Below are positions 21,150 through 32,992 of a DNA stretch of 64,000 nucleotides, piece after piece. Position 1 is the first letter of the stretch. The number at the start of each line of letters is the position of its first letter. The stretch is from Termitomyces sp. T153 (taxonomy: Eukaryota > Basidiomycota > Agaricomycetes > Agaricales > Lyophyllaceae): contig JACKQL020000073.1 in NCBI GenBank assembly GCA_018296165.2, positions 124,001 to 188,000 of the forward strand, given 5' to 3'. The notes beneath the pieces were generated by a model. That model was given only the letters and a program-made list of their open reading frames with translations, ran no database searches and was not told the DNA's origin. The translations under genes and the position numbers were made by a program.

Positions 21150-21815
21150 TGACGTCGTTAGATATGCACGAGGTTAGGCAGTTAGATAACAAACACGTAC
21201 GTTGTTTTGATGGAATGATGTCCGGGTATGGGTATGTCAAGAAGAAGTATTCCTCAATAGCGTCTGCCGCCCCCCGAAATCGCTGCCTCAGGCCGTGTAC
21301 GATCCGATCATCAAACGGGGACCTGGACATGAAGTGACTTGAACCTTCCTTTTGAACGAAGCATGATCAGGTGCGGGAAATCGCGCAGAAACGGCTCAGG
21401 CTTGTATTTGCCAAGTAGTCGCAAATTCATTGAGAATTGTGCCTTTACTAGCCTTCCTATCTCAGAGCCGAATAGGGGAACACGTCCAACAGGATTGGGA
21501 GCATTGGGGAGCATTGATCAAGAGAATACCTTGCGTTGTTCTACCGGGAAGTCCGAGATTTCGAGCGACTTCATATCCAGCCACCCCACCAAATGATCAT
21601 CCTGTCAGGAGGACAATGAGATTTCTATATTTGAATCGACACGTCAGACTCACCTCCAACTATTACGGGGCGTGTGATAAGATCAGCAATCAACTTTGCG
21701 TACGTTCTTGCCATCTGAGAATGTATTCCAGGGCTGACTCGTAGTGAAATTGGTTTTGTGCATCGCCCAGATCGGTCGATCCAACGGAGAAAGGCGTTCG
21801 TAGTAGTTGACAAGG
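21150..21815 (-). pseudogene. Relic of a polyketide-synthase-type thioesterase domain
   Basis: Combining the three minus-strand frames gives, in order: L-D-R-P-I-W-A-M (near 21770), ARTYAKLIADLITRPVIVGG (about 21710-21655), then after a possible intron G-stop-S-F-G-G and G-Y-E-V-A-R-N-L (about 21600-21560), GRTTQGILLINAP, NPVGRVPLFGSEIG, LVKAQFSMNLRLLGKYKPEP, LIMLRSKGRF, then S-D-R-T and L-D-I-P-I-P-G-H-H (about 21225). This order fits alpha/beta-hydrolase thioesterases that release polyketide or peptide chains (G-x-S-x-G elbow, late Gly-His-His). TGA stops stand at expected Trp positions (before S-F-G-G and before S-D-R), and a short duplication shifts the frame. No ACP, KS or AT domain is seen nearby. 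It is dead. Confidence 0.6.
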
Positions 21816-21879
21816 CAGGATTTGAACTTCGTGCGTTCGATTCCCTGTCACTACCACCTGTTTATTGACTAATACCTGA

Positions 21880-22485
21880 ATGTTCTGATGTTTGATCCCT
21901 TTCCTTGCCTTGATTGTTGGGTATTTCCAATGTCAGAACTCACACTTTGTACCAAAGTTCATTCATTTAGTGTTATATAAATGTCTATATTGTACCTTCA
22001 TTCCTGAAATCATAGGTAATCATCATTTTGACAATTCCCAAAGGAGCATTGATCCAGTGATTGGGAACATTCTGACTTTAAAATAAAATCAGAGAGTGGT
22101 TGGCACATCAACACGTCCAATTGCTTCCTCATCGTGAACAGTGGACAGAAATCTCAGGCCTTAGGACTCTAGCAATTGAGCAACATTTAAATAGTAGACT
22201 TGCTTCTGATTTCACCTTGCTTGTATTGTCTGTTTAATTTACTGTTTCTCTGCCTTTTGATGGCTTCTGCAGCTGATATGAGAAATTGTTAGGTTAGGCT
22301 TTGATCCTGTTGCAGCTTCTTAGAGCCCACTAGCCTCAAGTATGTCTATTATATCTACATACCTATTGTGCTTGAATGTGCATGTGCTTGAACTTCTGCC
22401 TGATACAATGTTGTGGTCTAAATCTGAACTTTTTTCACATCAAAACAAGCCATTACACATCTTGTCTAAACCACTCCCAATCACT
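21880..22485. other. Unassigned AT-rich stretch
   Basis: The CpG-poor composition returns at about 21880. Only short frames with no recognised domain are present. It is possibly the 5' part of the CxxC-module pseudogene that follows. Confidence 0.35.
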
Positions 22486-24120
22486 ATGGGCATTTGCAAT
22501 GGATGTGCAATACTCTTCTGTAATCTCACAGGAGTTGAATGCATGAAATGTAATAGCTTTCAAAAGCCACATTAGCTGTTGAGTGTGAGGCAATTGAGGT
22601 CTGTCTGATAAACAATCTATATTCTGTGTACTCTTTACTGAACTATGATTCCAGGCTCAACCACAATGTGAAACATGTTCTATTGTATTCCCATATATGA
22701 AAAATGTTCTTTGTGGTGCATGCCATGAACATGAGTCATCATTTGTATTGTTTAGGAAATTTGCCTGATTCTGTCAAAGAAACTGCTTTGCCAAGTACTG
22801 TTACCAGTAAATGATTCTTTCAGGATTCTTTTGCACTATAACTAATTCCTGCCCTATTTTTCAGCTCCTAGCACATCCACAGATGAGATTCATTCCCATG
22901 TTGCTACTTTTCAAGCTTCCACCAACCAACATTGCCTCAATCAACCCATTACTAAAAACAAGGGCCTTGAAGCAGCTGACACAGACCAAATGAAAGCCAA
23001 GATAGCTTCTCTCCAGAAACAGGCCAAAGCTGGTGTGATTGCTATTGATGCTACATTGTTTTATTACCCCAAGAATGGCACTGCAGCAAAGAAGGTTTCA
23101 TTCTTATCTCATTTGTATTGAGTCATATTGATCTGACTATATCCTAAAGGCACAGCTACTAACCAACTATAAAAAGTACTTTGGTACTGATTCTGCCAAG
23201 TATTCTCCTATATGGGACTCAGAACACCCTTGAAAAGACTTGGTCAGTGACTCCAGCTGCTAATGTAAGCAGTCTCAGATTGAACTTTCAAGAGTACATT
23301 CTCAATTTAACTCTGATGTAATATTGTCTGACATAACATAGTGCTGAATTTGGGATCATAGCTTTAAAATCAGCAGTGGTCAACTTCAAACCAACTGAAG
23401 AGTATCTCATGGGAACTATTGATGCAATGTACAATGGGCTTTGATCTGAATCAAAGATATCAGATGCAGACTTTAAGGCTTGCACACTTAGCCTCTATGT
23501 CTATGCTCATGAGGTTCCATCTGAGTTGGTCAGTACTATTAATGACAATTCTACATCCTGTTGTATGTTCTTTTAAAATGTTTTAATGTAGGCATTGTTG
23601 GCCCTGATCAATCTGTCATTTTATTTGATCCTCAGGCCCACTTGTATGTATATGTCCTCTATTTATATGATCTCTTGCCAAGTTCATGAGTTATGTCTTT
23701 AGTCAGGCACAAGATACATGATTCTGGGATCAAGGTTCAGAAGGTATTGAGGCATGGGAAAAGGTACACAAGTGTAATAAAATGTGCAAATAATTGAGAT
23801 TGAGGGGCAAAGAAGTTTCTTGGGGTCCTCTTTGTCATGGATTCACTCCTCCCTGTGAGAATTGACTGCTATGCTATAGTCAAAGATCTACTTCTAGCTA
23901 TGTATAGCTATGTAAGAAAATGATATTCAAAGTTCATGTGTTTGCTTTGATCAAGGGCAACATTGCCAAAAAAAATGGACCAGATATTGAAAAATGTAAT
24001 CTCCCTTATACTCAGAGAATCAAACACTGCCTGTGCTCATGTGTTGTACTCAGGAGTGCAAAATGCAAGAAGGTCCTTTCCTTCTTGAATAGCATCAATC
24101 AATCTTGGCACAATTGAAGT
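22486..24120 (+). pseudogene. Decayed gene with two CxxC...CxxC modules
   Basis: 22486-22575 reads C-N-G-C, twelve residues, then C-M-K-C. 22651-22735 reads C-E-T-C, eleven residues, then C-G-A-C-H-E-H. Both look like small zinc-binding ribbons. After intron-like gaps, an exon-like block at about 22862-23095 reads MKAKIASLQKQAKAGVIAID and FYYPKNGTAAKK. A further block (23340-23530) reads FGIIALKSAVVNFKPTEEYL. I recall similar modules before alpha-kinase domains in Agaricomycetes, but no kinase motif is visible, so this is only a hint. The reading frame is broken by several stops. Confidence 0.4.
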
Positions 24121-24167
24121 GTCAACCTCTTACAAGCAGTTTTCCCCACCATATTTCTGTGGGAGAG

Positions 24168-24554
24168 TGTAAAGGCAACCTTTGGAGGCTGTGGCTCAAT
24201 CACACAACTGGCAGAGGGAAATCCAAAGAGTTATTAACAGTAGTGGCACAGCAGAAACTAACTACATACCTGGCAGAGGGAAATCCAAAGAGAACAAGTC
24301 TGAGGATTATGATTGCCAGGACTGCAAATTTACAGAAATGAACCATGGGAAAGACCATGGGAAATATGATGTTGGATTTTGTGCATGCACAGAGCCCAAC
24401 ATCATCAAAGCCATTATCAAAGTCACATGACCTGAAAACAGAAATCCATTGTAAATGGCCTCAATATCAAGATACAAATCATGTGACACTACTTAAGTAG
24501 TACCATTGGATAGCCCTGGATTGAGAGTACTTGTGACCAAAAGATGGGAGTCTG
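24168..24554 (-). repeat. Reverse G-family LTR
   Basis: It begins TGTAAAGGCAACC (complement of the G LTR end). It carries two copies of CTGGCAGAGGGAAATCCAAAG and the complement of the self-priming site (AGAACAAGTCTGAGGA). Length is close to the G1 LTR (381 bp). A solo A/D-family LTR is inserted at its far end. Confidence 0.75.
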
Positions 24555-26751
24555 TGTCATGACTTTCTCCCAGAACCCCCAGACCTCTTTCCAAGCCACT
24601 CTGCTTCTCCAGAGTTCCCCCCCAACACCCCCTCAACACCCCCAACCTTTGTTCACCCATGGTGCCCACCCCAACTAACCCTGACATTTCCCCAGCAAAC
24701 TCCAATGGCCCCCTGGCAAACTCTGACACATTCTCTGCAGGCCCCAACACCTCCCCTTCCCTTCTTGAGCCCCTGGAACCCCCCAATACTATTTCTGACT
24801 CCAGCATACATCACTGATGTGTTACCATAGCTTACCCAACCAAGTCCAAAACATTACAATGACCCTGGGGTGGCCTGCATACCCATTAGATTCCATTAGC
24901 ATATCACCATGGCTATCACAACCTGTTCCTGGAACCCCCCTCTCCCCAAGCTGCCTCACTTCTCCAGTGTTCCCCCTTCAACTCCCCCAACCTTTGTTCA
25001 CCTACAATGCTTACCCCAGCTAACTCTGACACTTCTCCAGCAAACCCCAATGGCCTCCTGGCTGACTCCAATGTGTTTCCCTGCAGACCTTAATGCTTTC
25101 TTTTCCTCTCCTAAGCCCCTGGAACCCTCCTCCACTGTTCCTGACACCAGCATACATCACTAGTTTGTCACTCTGACTTACCCAACCAGCTCCAGAGCAT
25201 CATGACAACTCTGGAATAGCCCATGTCCCTAGCTGATCCCATTATGATCCCATCAGTATATCACTACATCCTGCTCCCTGATCACAACTAACACCCATTG
25301 GCTCCATGTGACTTCAACAAGCCCTGCCACCAGATTCACTATCTCTTGAGATGTCCCAGTAGTTAGTATATAAGTTGTAGAGTAACATCCCATAGTCTAG
25401 TCTTGAAATTTCCTTACCTAATGTGTTTCTAATTGTTTGTCTCTTGTGTTTTGTGTCCTGTGTTATGTTTCCTCTTCTCTCAGTCTCCCACTCTTGTCTT
25501 GTCTCTATCTCTGTTATTGTCTTGTTATTATTTCATATCTCCACTTGAATCTATTCTTGTTCTTGTCTCAATCTAGCCTTGACTCTGTCTTGTCTTGTTG
25601 AACTCCATTTCCTTTATTATGTTCAAGCCCTTTTGACCTTAACACCATTACAAACTCTGTGCTTACAATTACAAACCTCAAACATTCATGACAGCTCTGG
25701 ACCTCACTATTTGCTCAGCTCCAAAACCCATCAACATCCATTGATCTCCTATCAAACTCTGGCCCCACTCCCATCACTTGTGTAGCCTCCATTTGCTCTG
25801 CATCATCAATACTTGCCCCTGGACTTGTATCTGGAACTTCCCCAAGCCCAACCCTTCCTTTTACCTTGTCTTAGACCTCCCTGGACCACTTTGGACTTGT
25901 TTGGACCACTCCCCCTTGACTTACCCTTGCAAGTACCTGAAGTCTGAACCTCTTAAAAGCACTAGGTTATCAGTGCAGGACATTGTGTCTGCCTAGTAAG
26001 GACTTGCCCAGTTAAGCTGAGCCCCCATGGTCAGTGGAATCTGACAATGGCCCACCAACTGATCACAACCAACACCCATCAACTCCATGTGGCCCAATGA
26101 GCCCTGCCACTAGACCTGCTATCCCCAGAGGAGTTCCAATAGTCAGTATATAAGTTGTAGAGTAGTATCCTTTCTCTAGTCTTGATATTGCATTACCTGT
26201 GGTTACTTGTTACATTTTCTCTCTGTTTCTGTCTCTAATCTTGCATTTCATGTCTCAATCTATTTTTGTTCTTGTCTCAACCTTGCCTCAACTCCATCTT
26301 GTCTTTTTTGTCTCTATTTCTTTTATGTGCCTAAGATTCCTTTCAACTCTAATGCTGTTACAAACTCTGTGCTTACAATTATGACTACCAAACATTCATA
26401 ACCAACTCTGGAGCTCACTCTACACTTAGCCCTGGAACCCATCAACCATCAATTGATCTCCCATCAAACTCTGGCCCTGCTCCCATCACTCACATAGCCT
26501 CTATTTGCCCTGCACCTTCAGTACTTGCCTCTGGACCTGTACCTGAGTCTTCTCCAAGCCCAACCCTTCTTTATACCTTGTCTTAGACTTCTCTGGACTA
26601 CTCCACTTAGACTGCTCCCCTTGGCTTATTCTTGCAAGTATCTGAAGTCCAGACCTCCCCAGAATGCTAGATTATAAGTGCAGGATGTTGAGTCCACCTA
26701 GTAAGGACTTACCCAGTTAAGCTGAACCCCTGTGGTCAGCAGAACCTGACA
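24555..26751 (+). mobile_element. Outer solo LTR of the A/D family, itself split by a second solo LTR
   Basis: It begins TGTCATGACT and ends GAACCTGACA, with the perfect direct repeat GTCTG at 24550-24554 and 26752-26756. Removing the nested LTR leaves 1059 bp, close to the D 3' LTR (1053 bp). TATATAAG and TAGTCTTGATATTGC lie in the right part (26149-26190). The whole element has been lost by LTR-LTR recombination. Confidence 0.92.
24914..26046 (+). mobile_element. Inner solo LTR nested in the outer solo LTR
   Basis: It begins TATCACAACC (TG decayed to TA) and ends GAATCTGACA, with a perfect ATGGC duplication at 24909-24913 and 26047-26051. Its start resembles element A (TGTCACAACC) rather than the outer LTR (TGTCATGAC), so two subfamilies are present. 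TATATAAG lies near 25368. Confidence 0.92.
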
Positions 26752-26756
26752 GTCTG

Positions 26757-27330
26757 AGAGTGAGATGTTGGCTGGGAATATAGGAAACAAGATGATACTC
26801 CAGACATGTGAAATTCCCTGACAGTAAAGCTCCAGTTTGTGCAATGACAGTGCAATTGATGGTTTTTTTGGAGTTGTTCTGAGGTAACCCTGATAGACAA
26901 GGTCAATGACAATGAAACAAAATTGTTCCATATGATAAATAGTGATACACATGTCCAATGTGTAGAGGTCAGTGACATTGATGATAAAATTGTATTCAGG
27001 TACCATATCAGGTTTAATTGTCTGGAGGGTACTTCCACACAAGATCAGCATCCACCAAAAGGGGATCCTGATTACACTGAAGGTACTGTAACATTTGATG
27101 CTAGGTCCTTCCATCAACATGATAATGTCTACAAAAAATTGTGGAATTCCAAATTTTATATCCCCAGTAGAAAAGGGGTACAATCACCAAGTATCAATCA
27201 TATCACACATGGAAAAATTGAGGTATTCATCAGGGGCAGGAGGCATGTCATCCTCCCAGTCATCAGTCAGATCATCAAACATCCCTGTCATATTGGATGT
27301 GGATGAGGTGGCCTTGGATTTTGGCTAAGA
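26757..27330 (-). pseudogene. KDZ-type transposase fragment (N-terminal half)
   Basis: On the minus strand: MTGMFDDLTDDWEDDMPPAP (about 27290-27235), then N-F-I-I-N-V-T-D-L-Y-T-L-D (about 26985), G-Y-L-R-T-T-P-K-K-P-S-I-A-L-S and H-K-L-E-L-Y. KDZ transposases have such a V-V-D-L-Y...G-Y-I-G-x-T-P-x-x-P block upstream of the catalytic core. The frame is cut at 26756 by the solo LTR insertion and its continuation is not found beyond it. It is decayed and non-functional. Confidence 0.55.
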
Positions 27331-27899
27331 TTTGCCAAGTTTTGTTGCTGAGACTTAATACTCACAATGACATTCTGCTGTTATGAGCTTATTGATGGAG
27401 AATTTTGTGAGTGATTTTGAAATCAACAATGATGACACTAAAGTGAGTCACTGAAAAACTCAAACAATCCAACAGCTATTCAGTCTATTTTGCAGAAATT
27501 CATTCATATCTTATTGGTATGTCTTATCTTGTTGGATAGCTTTCTATGCACTGCCCATAAATCCTCCTTATTCTGAATGACATATATTTGGTCCTCATTC
27601 TTACAATCATCTGTAAGGGGATGGTCCCTTTAAGAGTGTTTGACTCTATTCCAGGCTTAGTCTGAAGATGATCCACACCATTTTGTAACATCTGATACAC
27701 TGCCTGTCATGCCCTACTCTCTTCTGCCTCTATTAGTTACCTTCCATGAATTACATGATCAGTTGTTACTTGAAACAGGTCTACACTGCAGAGTAATTGA
27801 GTTCAGACCACATTGCAGCAAGGAGGATAACTATTTATGATTCTCCAATTTGCTCCATCACATCTAAGTTCCCTAGCAACCTGTTGATCAGCTATGTGG
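27331..27899. other. Unassigned decayed sequence between KDZ fragments
   Basis: AT-rich with no frame over 60 codons and no recognised motif. Probably eroded transposon sequence. Confidence 0.4.
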
Positions 27900-28490
27900 A
27901 AGATTGTGAGATATATGTTAAAAGTATTTGATAATGTGTTACAACATTGTCAATGATAAGCAATCTGTCAAAGAATCAACCCAACTGCAAAATAGTCCCA
28001 CAGATGGCACATGCTTGCATGGACTTATTTTATGGATTGCTGACATGAAAAAATCAGGAGAGCTGTGCATATATCTTCACAATTCTAATACATACATACA
28101 GCACCTGATGTGTTAGCATCCAGGGCAAAATACCTTTTAGGCATCATTGCCAAGGCACTGGAACTTCTTCCACCAGGTTTTCTCCTCATGTCATTGGTTG
28201 GTTTTTAGAGTACTATTTCCAGAAGTTACCTTGCCAAGTTTAAGGACCAAAAATGCTCTTGTTGTGTTAATGTGTTTCATGGCCATTCTCTGCAGCATGA
28301 GATTTGGATGAATACTACATATTATGCAGACATTAATGTCAATATTTTTTTACAACATACATGGTCTTAAGTATTCAATGCTGACAAAAGGCTGCCTGTC
28401 CTAAGATCTCAGTTAGCAATAAATGGGACTTTCAGCTTCCAGCTTCACTTTCAATCAATGGCTGCATTACAAAGAGTGTATTATTAGCTA
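27900..28490 (+). pseudogene. KDZ transposase core fragment
   Basis: The plus-strand frame has C-L-H-G-L-I-L-W-I-A-D-M-K-K-S-G-E-L (about 28012-28070), then L-G-I-I-A-K-A-L-E-L-L-P-P-G-F-L-L (28130-28190), V-N-V-F-H-G-H-S (28265-28290) and a block near 28380-28470 with the E/D-L-E...F-x-x-S-N-like spacing. This matches the order H-G-x-I-x-W-I-A-D-M, K-Y-P-L-A, F-H-G-H/Y in KDZ proteins. Several stops are present. Its strand is opposite to the fragment at 26757-27330, so the two are separate copies. Confidence 0.6.
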
Positions 28491-29823
28491 ACTGTTCAAA
28501 ATCTAGGATTTGGAAAGTATGTGTGCATAAGCTACAATAAAGGCAAACAGGCATAAGAATACAGGGAGAGATGGTACAAGAAGGCATGGATCAATGAGCT
28601 CCAAGATGATCAATGATTTGCTGGCATCACTCCATGACTGTGGCCCCTACAGGCAAATCTGGCAGCCCTAATGCTGCTGCTGTAAGCTTACAGTTAGCCA
28701 CTACATCATTTATCCTTGCATTGTAGATTTGAATGGGCACAAGGACTGATCTAGATTCTCAAGAAAATCAGCCTTCAAAGGCAGGAAGAGACATAATTTC
28801 ATACTCAATCTCAATTCCATTCAATCAACCTTCAACTGCACATAGTTGTCCTTTGATTCTGCATGATAATATTGAACATATTCTAAATAATAATGCAACA
28901 AATCAGGACCTCAGTAAATTCAGTGGAATTAACATAATTTCAACAACAGATACTTACCCTGATGGGCACATTAGACAAATGGGATCTCTGATGCTGTGGT
29001 ATGCAGGCTCTGTACAGAGATTAGCAGCCTTTGTGACAACACAACAAATTTTGGCTGTGGAAGCATGGGTGTGGGAATTTCAAGGGGTTGAGGGGACAGA
29101 ATAGGGGGGCTGACCAGGTTGTGCTGGGAGCAGAGTAGGCAGGGGCTGATTCATGCTATGGGAAACTGAGTAGTGGTGAAGCTATCAGATACAGTACTTA
29201 CAGAAGAAAAGTGTGTGTACTTATATGAATAGAATAAGTTACAGTCAAGAAGAGAATTTAGAACAACTGACTGAGATTACTGTTAGGGAATGTAAGGAGG
29301 CAACTAGTCAAGGACTGTGACATGCTGGGTTGGGCAGAGCAACACAACTAGGCCTCCATGACCCATGACAGGTCAGGAATAGGCAACCACAGCCTAGAAA
29401 TCACTTAACAGATTGTCCTACCCTACTGGCAAGGCATGACCAGAGGAATTGTAGTTACTTTCTATGTCATTTCACATGTCAAGTTGATTTTTCTTAACAA
29501 AGGTTTTTTGGGCCTACAATAATGTGGGATCTGTGCTGGAGCTCTTCCCATTGATACCTAGTGATGTTTTAGTGCTACAGTACATAGCATTTCACAAGCA
29601 ATTTTTTGGATTTTTTTTTTGCAAAGTTCTTTGTGTCATGAATTCTCACAATCTGTGATGTGTTACCTGGGAATAGAGAGGCAATGCAACCAGGCAATTG
29701 TGACCAATAATGGTTGCCTCCCTACATTCTCTAACAGTAGACTAATCCTTACAAAAACACACATGATTGCAGAGTCCACATTTGTGTCCTGCCTTCATCT
29801 CAAGGATGAAGATATCCAATGTT
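28491..29823. other. Unassigned decayed sequence
   Basis: The longest frame (28733-29104, 123 codons, plus) shows no known domain. The rest has only short frames. Part may be the eroded 3' end of the KDZ copy. Confidence 0.4.
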
Positions 29824-30204
29824 TGTCAGGAGACTTTCATTTCCAACCTCTGCAACCTGTTCCAGCATCTCCACAGTTTGTTTGACATCTCCAGGGCTTG
29901 TTGCAGAGCCACAGAGATCTCTGAAGAACTGCAGAGCTCTCTATATTACCTCACCAATCATTGTCCTAGGGTTAGGACTAGTTCCATTCTGTACAGTAGT
30001 TTCCACACCTCTGCTGCCCACTGATGTGCCATGCCAAGCAGCAGGAATCCTTAGACTTGTTCTCTTTGGATTCTCCTCTGCTAGGTGATTAGTTGATTGT
30101 ATTGTCAGTTACTGATTGTATTGTTATCTACTTGCTAATATACTTTGGATTTCCCTCTGCTAGCTGCATGACTCTAATCCACTGCCCCAGAGGTTGCCCT
30201 TACA
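29824..30204 (+). repeat. 5' LTR of Gypsy element G1 (381 bp)
   Basis: It starts TGTCAGGAGAC and ends AGAGGTTGCCCTTACA. It contains AGACTTGTTCT (30053-30063), complementary to the site directly after the LTR, and two GGATTCTCCTCTGC-like repeats. No matching 3' LTR remains because G2 cuts G1 off. Confidence 0.75.
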
Positions 30205-30206
30205 GC

Positions 30207-30217
30207 AGAACAAGTCT
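30207..30217 (+). other. Putative self-priming site of G1
   Basis: AGAACAAGTCT, two bases after the LTR, is a perfect reverse complement of AGACTTGTTCT at 30053-30063 within the LTR. It is not a TGG-type tRNA primer site. Confidence 0.6.
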
Positions 30218-30369
30218 CCTAAAATGGTCTGGAAGCCCCTAATAGCTGCAAGGAACCTCCAAGCTGCTATCTGTCACTTCCCCACCAGGATTAAGCACCA
30301 TAAAGTTCTATGTCTCAGCTTGCCAACCCAAACACACTCATAGAGGCTCTGGCCCTGCAGAATGAAGCC

Positions 30370-31533
30370 TGAACCTGCCTGCTACACCTAGAAATCCAGG
30401 TGCAATTAATGCAATCATCTCTCACTAACCACACAACCAAACTCTCCACCCTTTGTCAAACTACAGATCTTATCTCTCAATTGCTCCAAGCACTACTTAA
30501 ATGCCTAACTCCTACTCCTGCACCTTCCCCACCTGCAGAACCAGCCCCAACTGAATCTGCACTTGTCTCCATGGCTCTGGCGACCCTCTAGCTATGGATC
30601 CCATGCCCTGTGCTACCAGATGCATATGATGGTACTTGCTCCAGTGGGGAATGTTTTCTCCAATCCTGCCTCACCTACATCCACCTCAGTAGGGACACCT
30701 TTGACTCTGATGCATTGAAAATAGCCTGTGTGCTGTCATACATGAAGACTGAATGTGCCTCCACCTACATGTTACAAGTTTTCTGTTGCCCTGGAAGTGT
30801 TGGAAGTTTCCTGGACTGGGCTGCCTTTGAGAAGGACTTCTATGTGGAGTTCTTCCTGCTAGACCCTGCCAAAACTGCTTCCTTGACACTACATGACAGG
30901 GAGCAATATGGGCAAGGGAAGTGTATGCTGGATGAGTACATTGACTCCTTCTGGGCATTGGTTGAGCAAGCTGCCTACCCCAATGGCCTTCAGTTATGCC
31001 TCACATTCTGGGATGGCCTGCACCCCACACTGATGGAACACATTGACAGTCTTGTGGAGGGTCTTCTGGATGACAAAAGGATTGCTTCATGATACAAGGT
31101 GGCCTGGGATCAGAGGCAACTCATGGAAATTCAGAGAGAGCTCCACTACCCACATTCTGCATTGTGCCTAGCTTTGGCCACCAGTTTCCACTACCTCATA
31201 CCTGCTCACCCAATGCCAGCTGCTACTCCGGCCATCCCTGCAACATGCCCCCTACCACCAGGTATTTTCATGGATGTAGACACAGCCAGACAGCTCTGCA
31301 CCATGCCACTACTATGCTGGAGATGCCAGAAGCCTGGGCACTTGGCACAACACTGCTCCTTGGGTCTGGAGGTACATTACCCCTCCATAACAGAGCAGGA
31401 GGAACTCTTCCTGCAGCTGCTAGCAGCAAAGGATGCCACTAGAGCTCTATTTCCAGACAAGCCAAAACCAGAGTTGACCCCAGAGGAGATCAGCATGTAC
31501 ATGTCACCCCCAGAGCTGGAGGAGAATTTTTAG
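30370..31533 (+). pseudogene. Gag of Gypsy element G1
   Basis: Pieces 30400-30591, 30610-31092 and 31099-31533 read as one Gag interrupted by TAG and TGA stops. The capsid-like part has KIACVLSYMKTECASTYM, DWAAFEKDFYVEFFLLDPAK and L-D-E-Y-I-D-S-F, typical of Ty3/Gypsy Gag. The C-terminal zinc knuckle C-W-R-C-Q-K-P-G-H-L-A-Q-H-C (31315-31356) is intact CCHC. Gag would form the particle and bind RNA. Confidence 0.85.
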
Positions 31534-31544
31534 TTGAGCAACAG

Positions 31545-32724
31545 ATGAGGTGTATACCTCCATTGCTGGGTGCTAACAAGTTCTCATGTCTGTCAATAGA
31601 AGATAAATTTGCCCTTTCCAATGCCCTTCATTTTGAGACAGAAGAACCTCAATGTTCCCCTCCAGACATACAAATACCAACTCCAGAGATTGAGCCAAGC
31701 TCCCTAACACCTGTTAGGGTCCATCAGCACTGCTCCACCTGGGTGCACTAAATGCCCTGATAGTATGATGGCTTCCAGCCCATCCACCAACTCCCTGTGC
31801 TTTAATGTGGAGATAGAGACCACGGATACTCATCCAACTTGCAAAGTCACTGCTCTTTTGAATAGCAGAGCAATAGGAGTGTTTTTGGACTTGGAGTTTG
31901 TCAAGTGCCATGGCCTGACTATGCAGCTACTCCTCAAGCCCATTCTGGTCTACAACATTGACAGAACACCCAACAAAGCAGGTGCCATCAGCTCCATAAT
32001 CAACCTTGTCCTCTGTTATTGGAATCATGCAGAATATGCCATTTTTGCTGTTACCAGCCTGGGTAGGCAGGACATGATTCTTGGTTTCATGTGGCTCCAT
32101 GAGCACAACCCCAAGGTAGATTGGACCAAGGGGAGGTAACTATGAGCAAGTGCCCTTAAAAGTGCTCTGCTTGTGCCACTAAGGACAGGGAAGAATGCTG
32201 GGCTCAAGTTTGAGAGCATGCAGCCATTTGTGCATGTTGTGCAGGGCCTCTCCTCTTTGCCAATCTGAACCTCCTGAATCCCCCACCTCTGGCATTCCCT
32301 CATAGAAAGGCCCTCTACAAGGACAACTGGAGTAGTGGTGGAGCCCTAGAGGAGGAGCACAAAGAGGAGTTTGGTGGCATACACAAGCTGGAGCTCCTGG
32401 ACAAAGCAGTGGAGGTGGGGGACCAAATCTATGCTACTACTATACACTCACTGCTCTCCATTGCAGAGCTCTGGGCTAGCCAGACCACATCCTAGCAGCT
32501 GGCCCAGGCATTTGCTGCTAATACTGTGCCCCAAGAGTTCTGAGATGTCATGCCCCCCTACCTCAATGTATTTGAAAATGTTTTCTCCAAAGCCTTGTTT
32601 GACTTGCTCCTGGAGTGCAAGCAGTGGGACCATGCCATTGAACTGCTGCCTAGTTCTATGCCCTCTAGCTGTAAGGTCTACCCACTAGCACCTAAGGAGC
32701 AGAACAAGTTCAATGCCTTCTTGC
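31545..32724 (+). pseudogene. G1 pol, truncated before the RT core
   Basis: The protease region (31780-32139) carries L-L-N-S-R-A-I-G where L-L-D-S-G-A-T-G is expected, so the catalytic Asp is lost. After gaps, 32550-32724 reads C-K-Q-W-D-H-A-I-E-L and C-K-V-Y-P-L-A-P-K-E-Q, the segment just before RT. The sequence then ends at the G2 LTR. RT, RNase H and integrase are absent. Confidence 0.8.
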
Positions 32725-32992
32725 TGTCAGGGAACCACTAAGGCACATGTTTGGTCATGTGATTGGTCACATGATCAGTTGCCATGTGCATTCTGTGCAG
32801 AAGCCACATGGCAAGGTCATGTGACTTGAGTAGATTTTCCAAATTCTGGCATTAGAGATCCTCAGATTTGTTCTATCTCCCTCTGCCAGGTGTGTAGTTC
32901 TACTTGCAGACATTGTACTGTGCTAAATAGACTTTGGATCTCCCTCTGCCAGTTGTGTGATTGAGCCACAGCCTCTAGAGGTTGCCCTTACA
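32725..32992 (+). repeat. 5' LTR of Gypsy element G2 (268 bp)
   Basis: It starts TGTCAGGGAACC inside the G1 pol and ends AGAGGTTGCCCTTACA. AGATTTGTTCT at 32864-32874 is complementary, with one mismatch, to AGAACAAGTCT at 32995-33005 after the LTR. It is shorter than the G1 LTR through missing 5' sequence. Confidence 0.8.

Noticed and set aside
21795..21860. Possible tRNA (GGATTTGAACTTC and GTTCGATTCC look like T arms)
   Set aside because: The T stem does not pair and no A box or acceptor stem can be formed.
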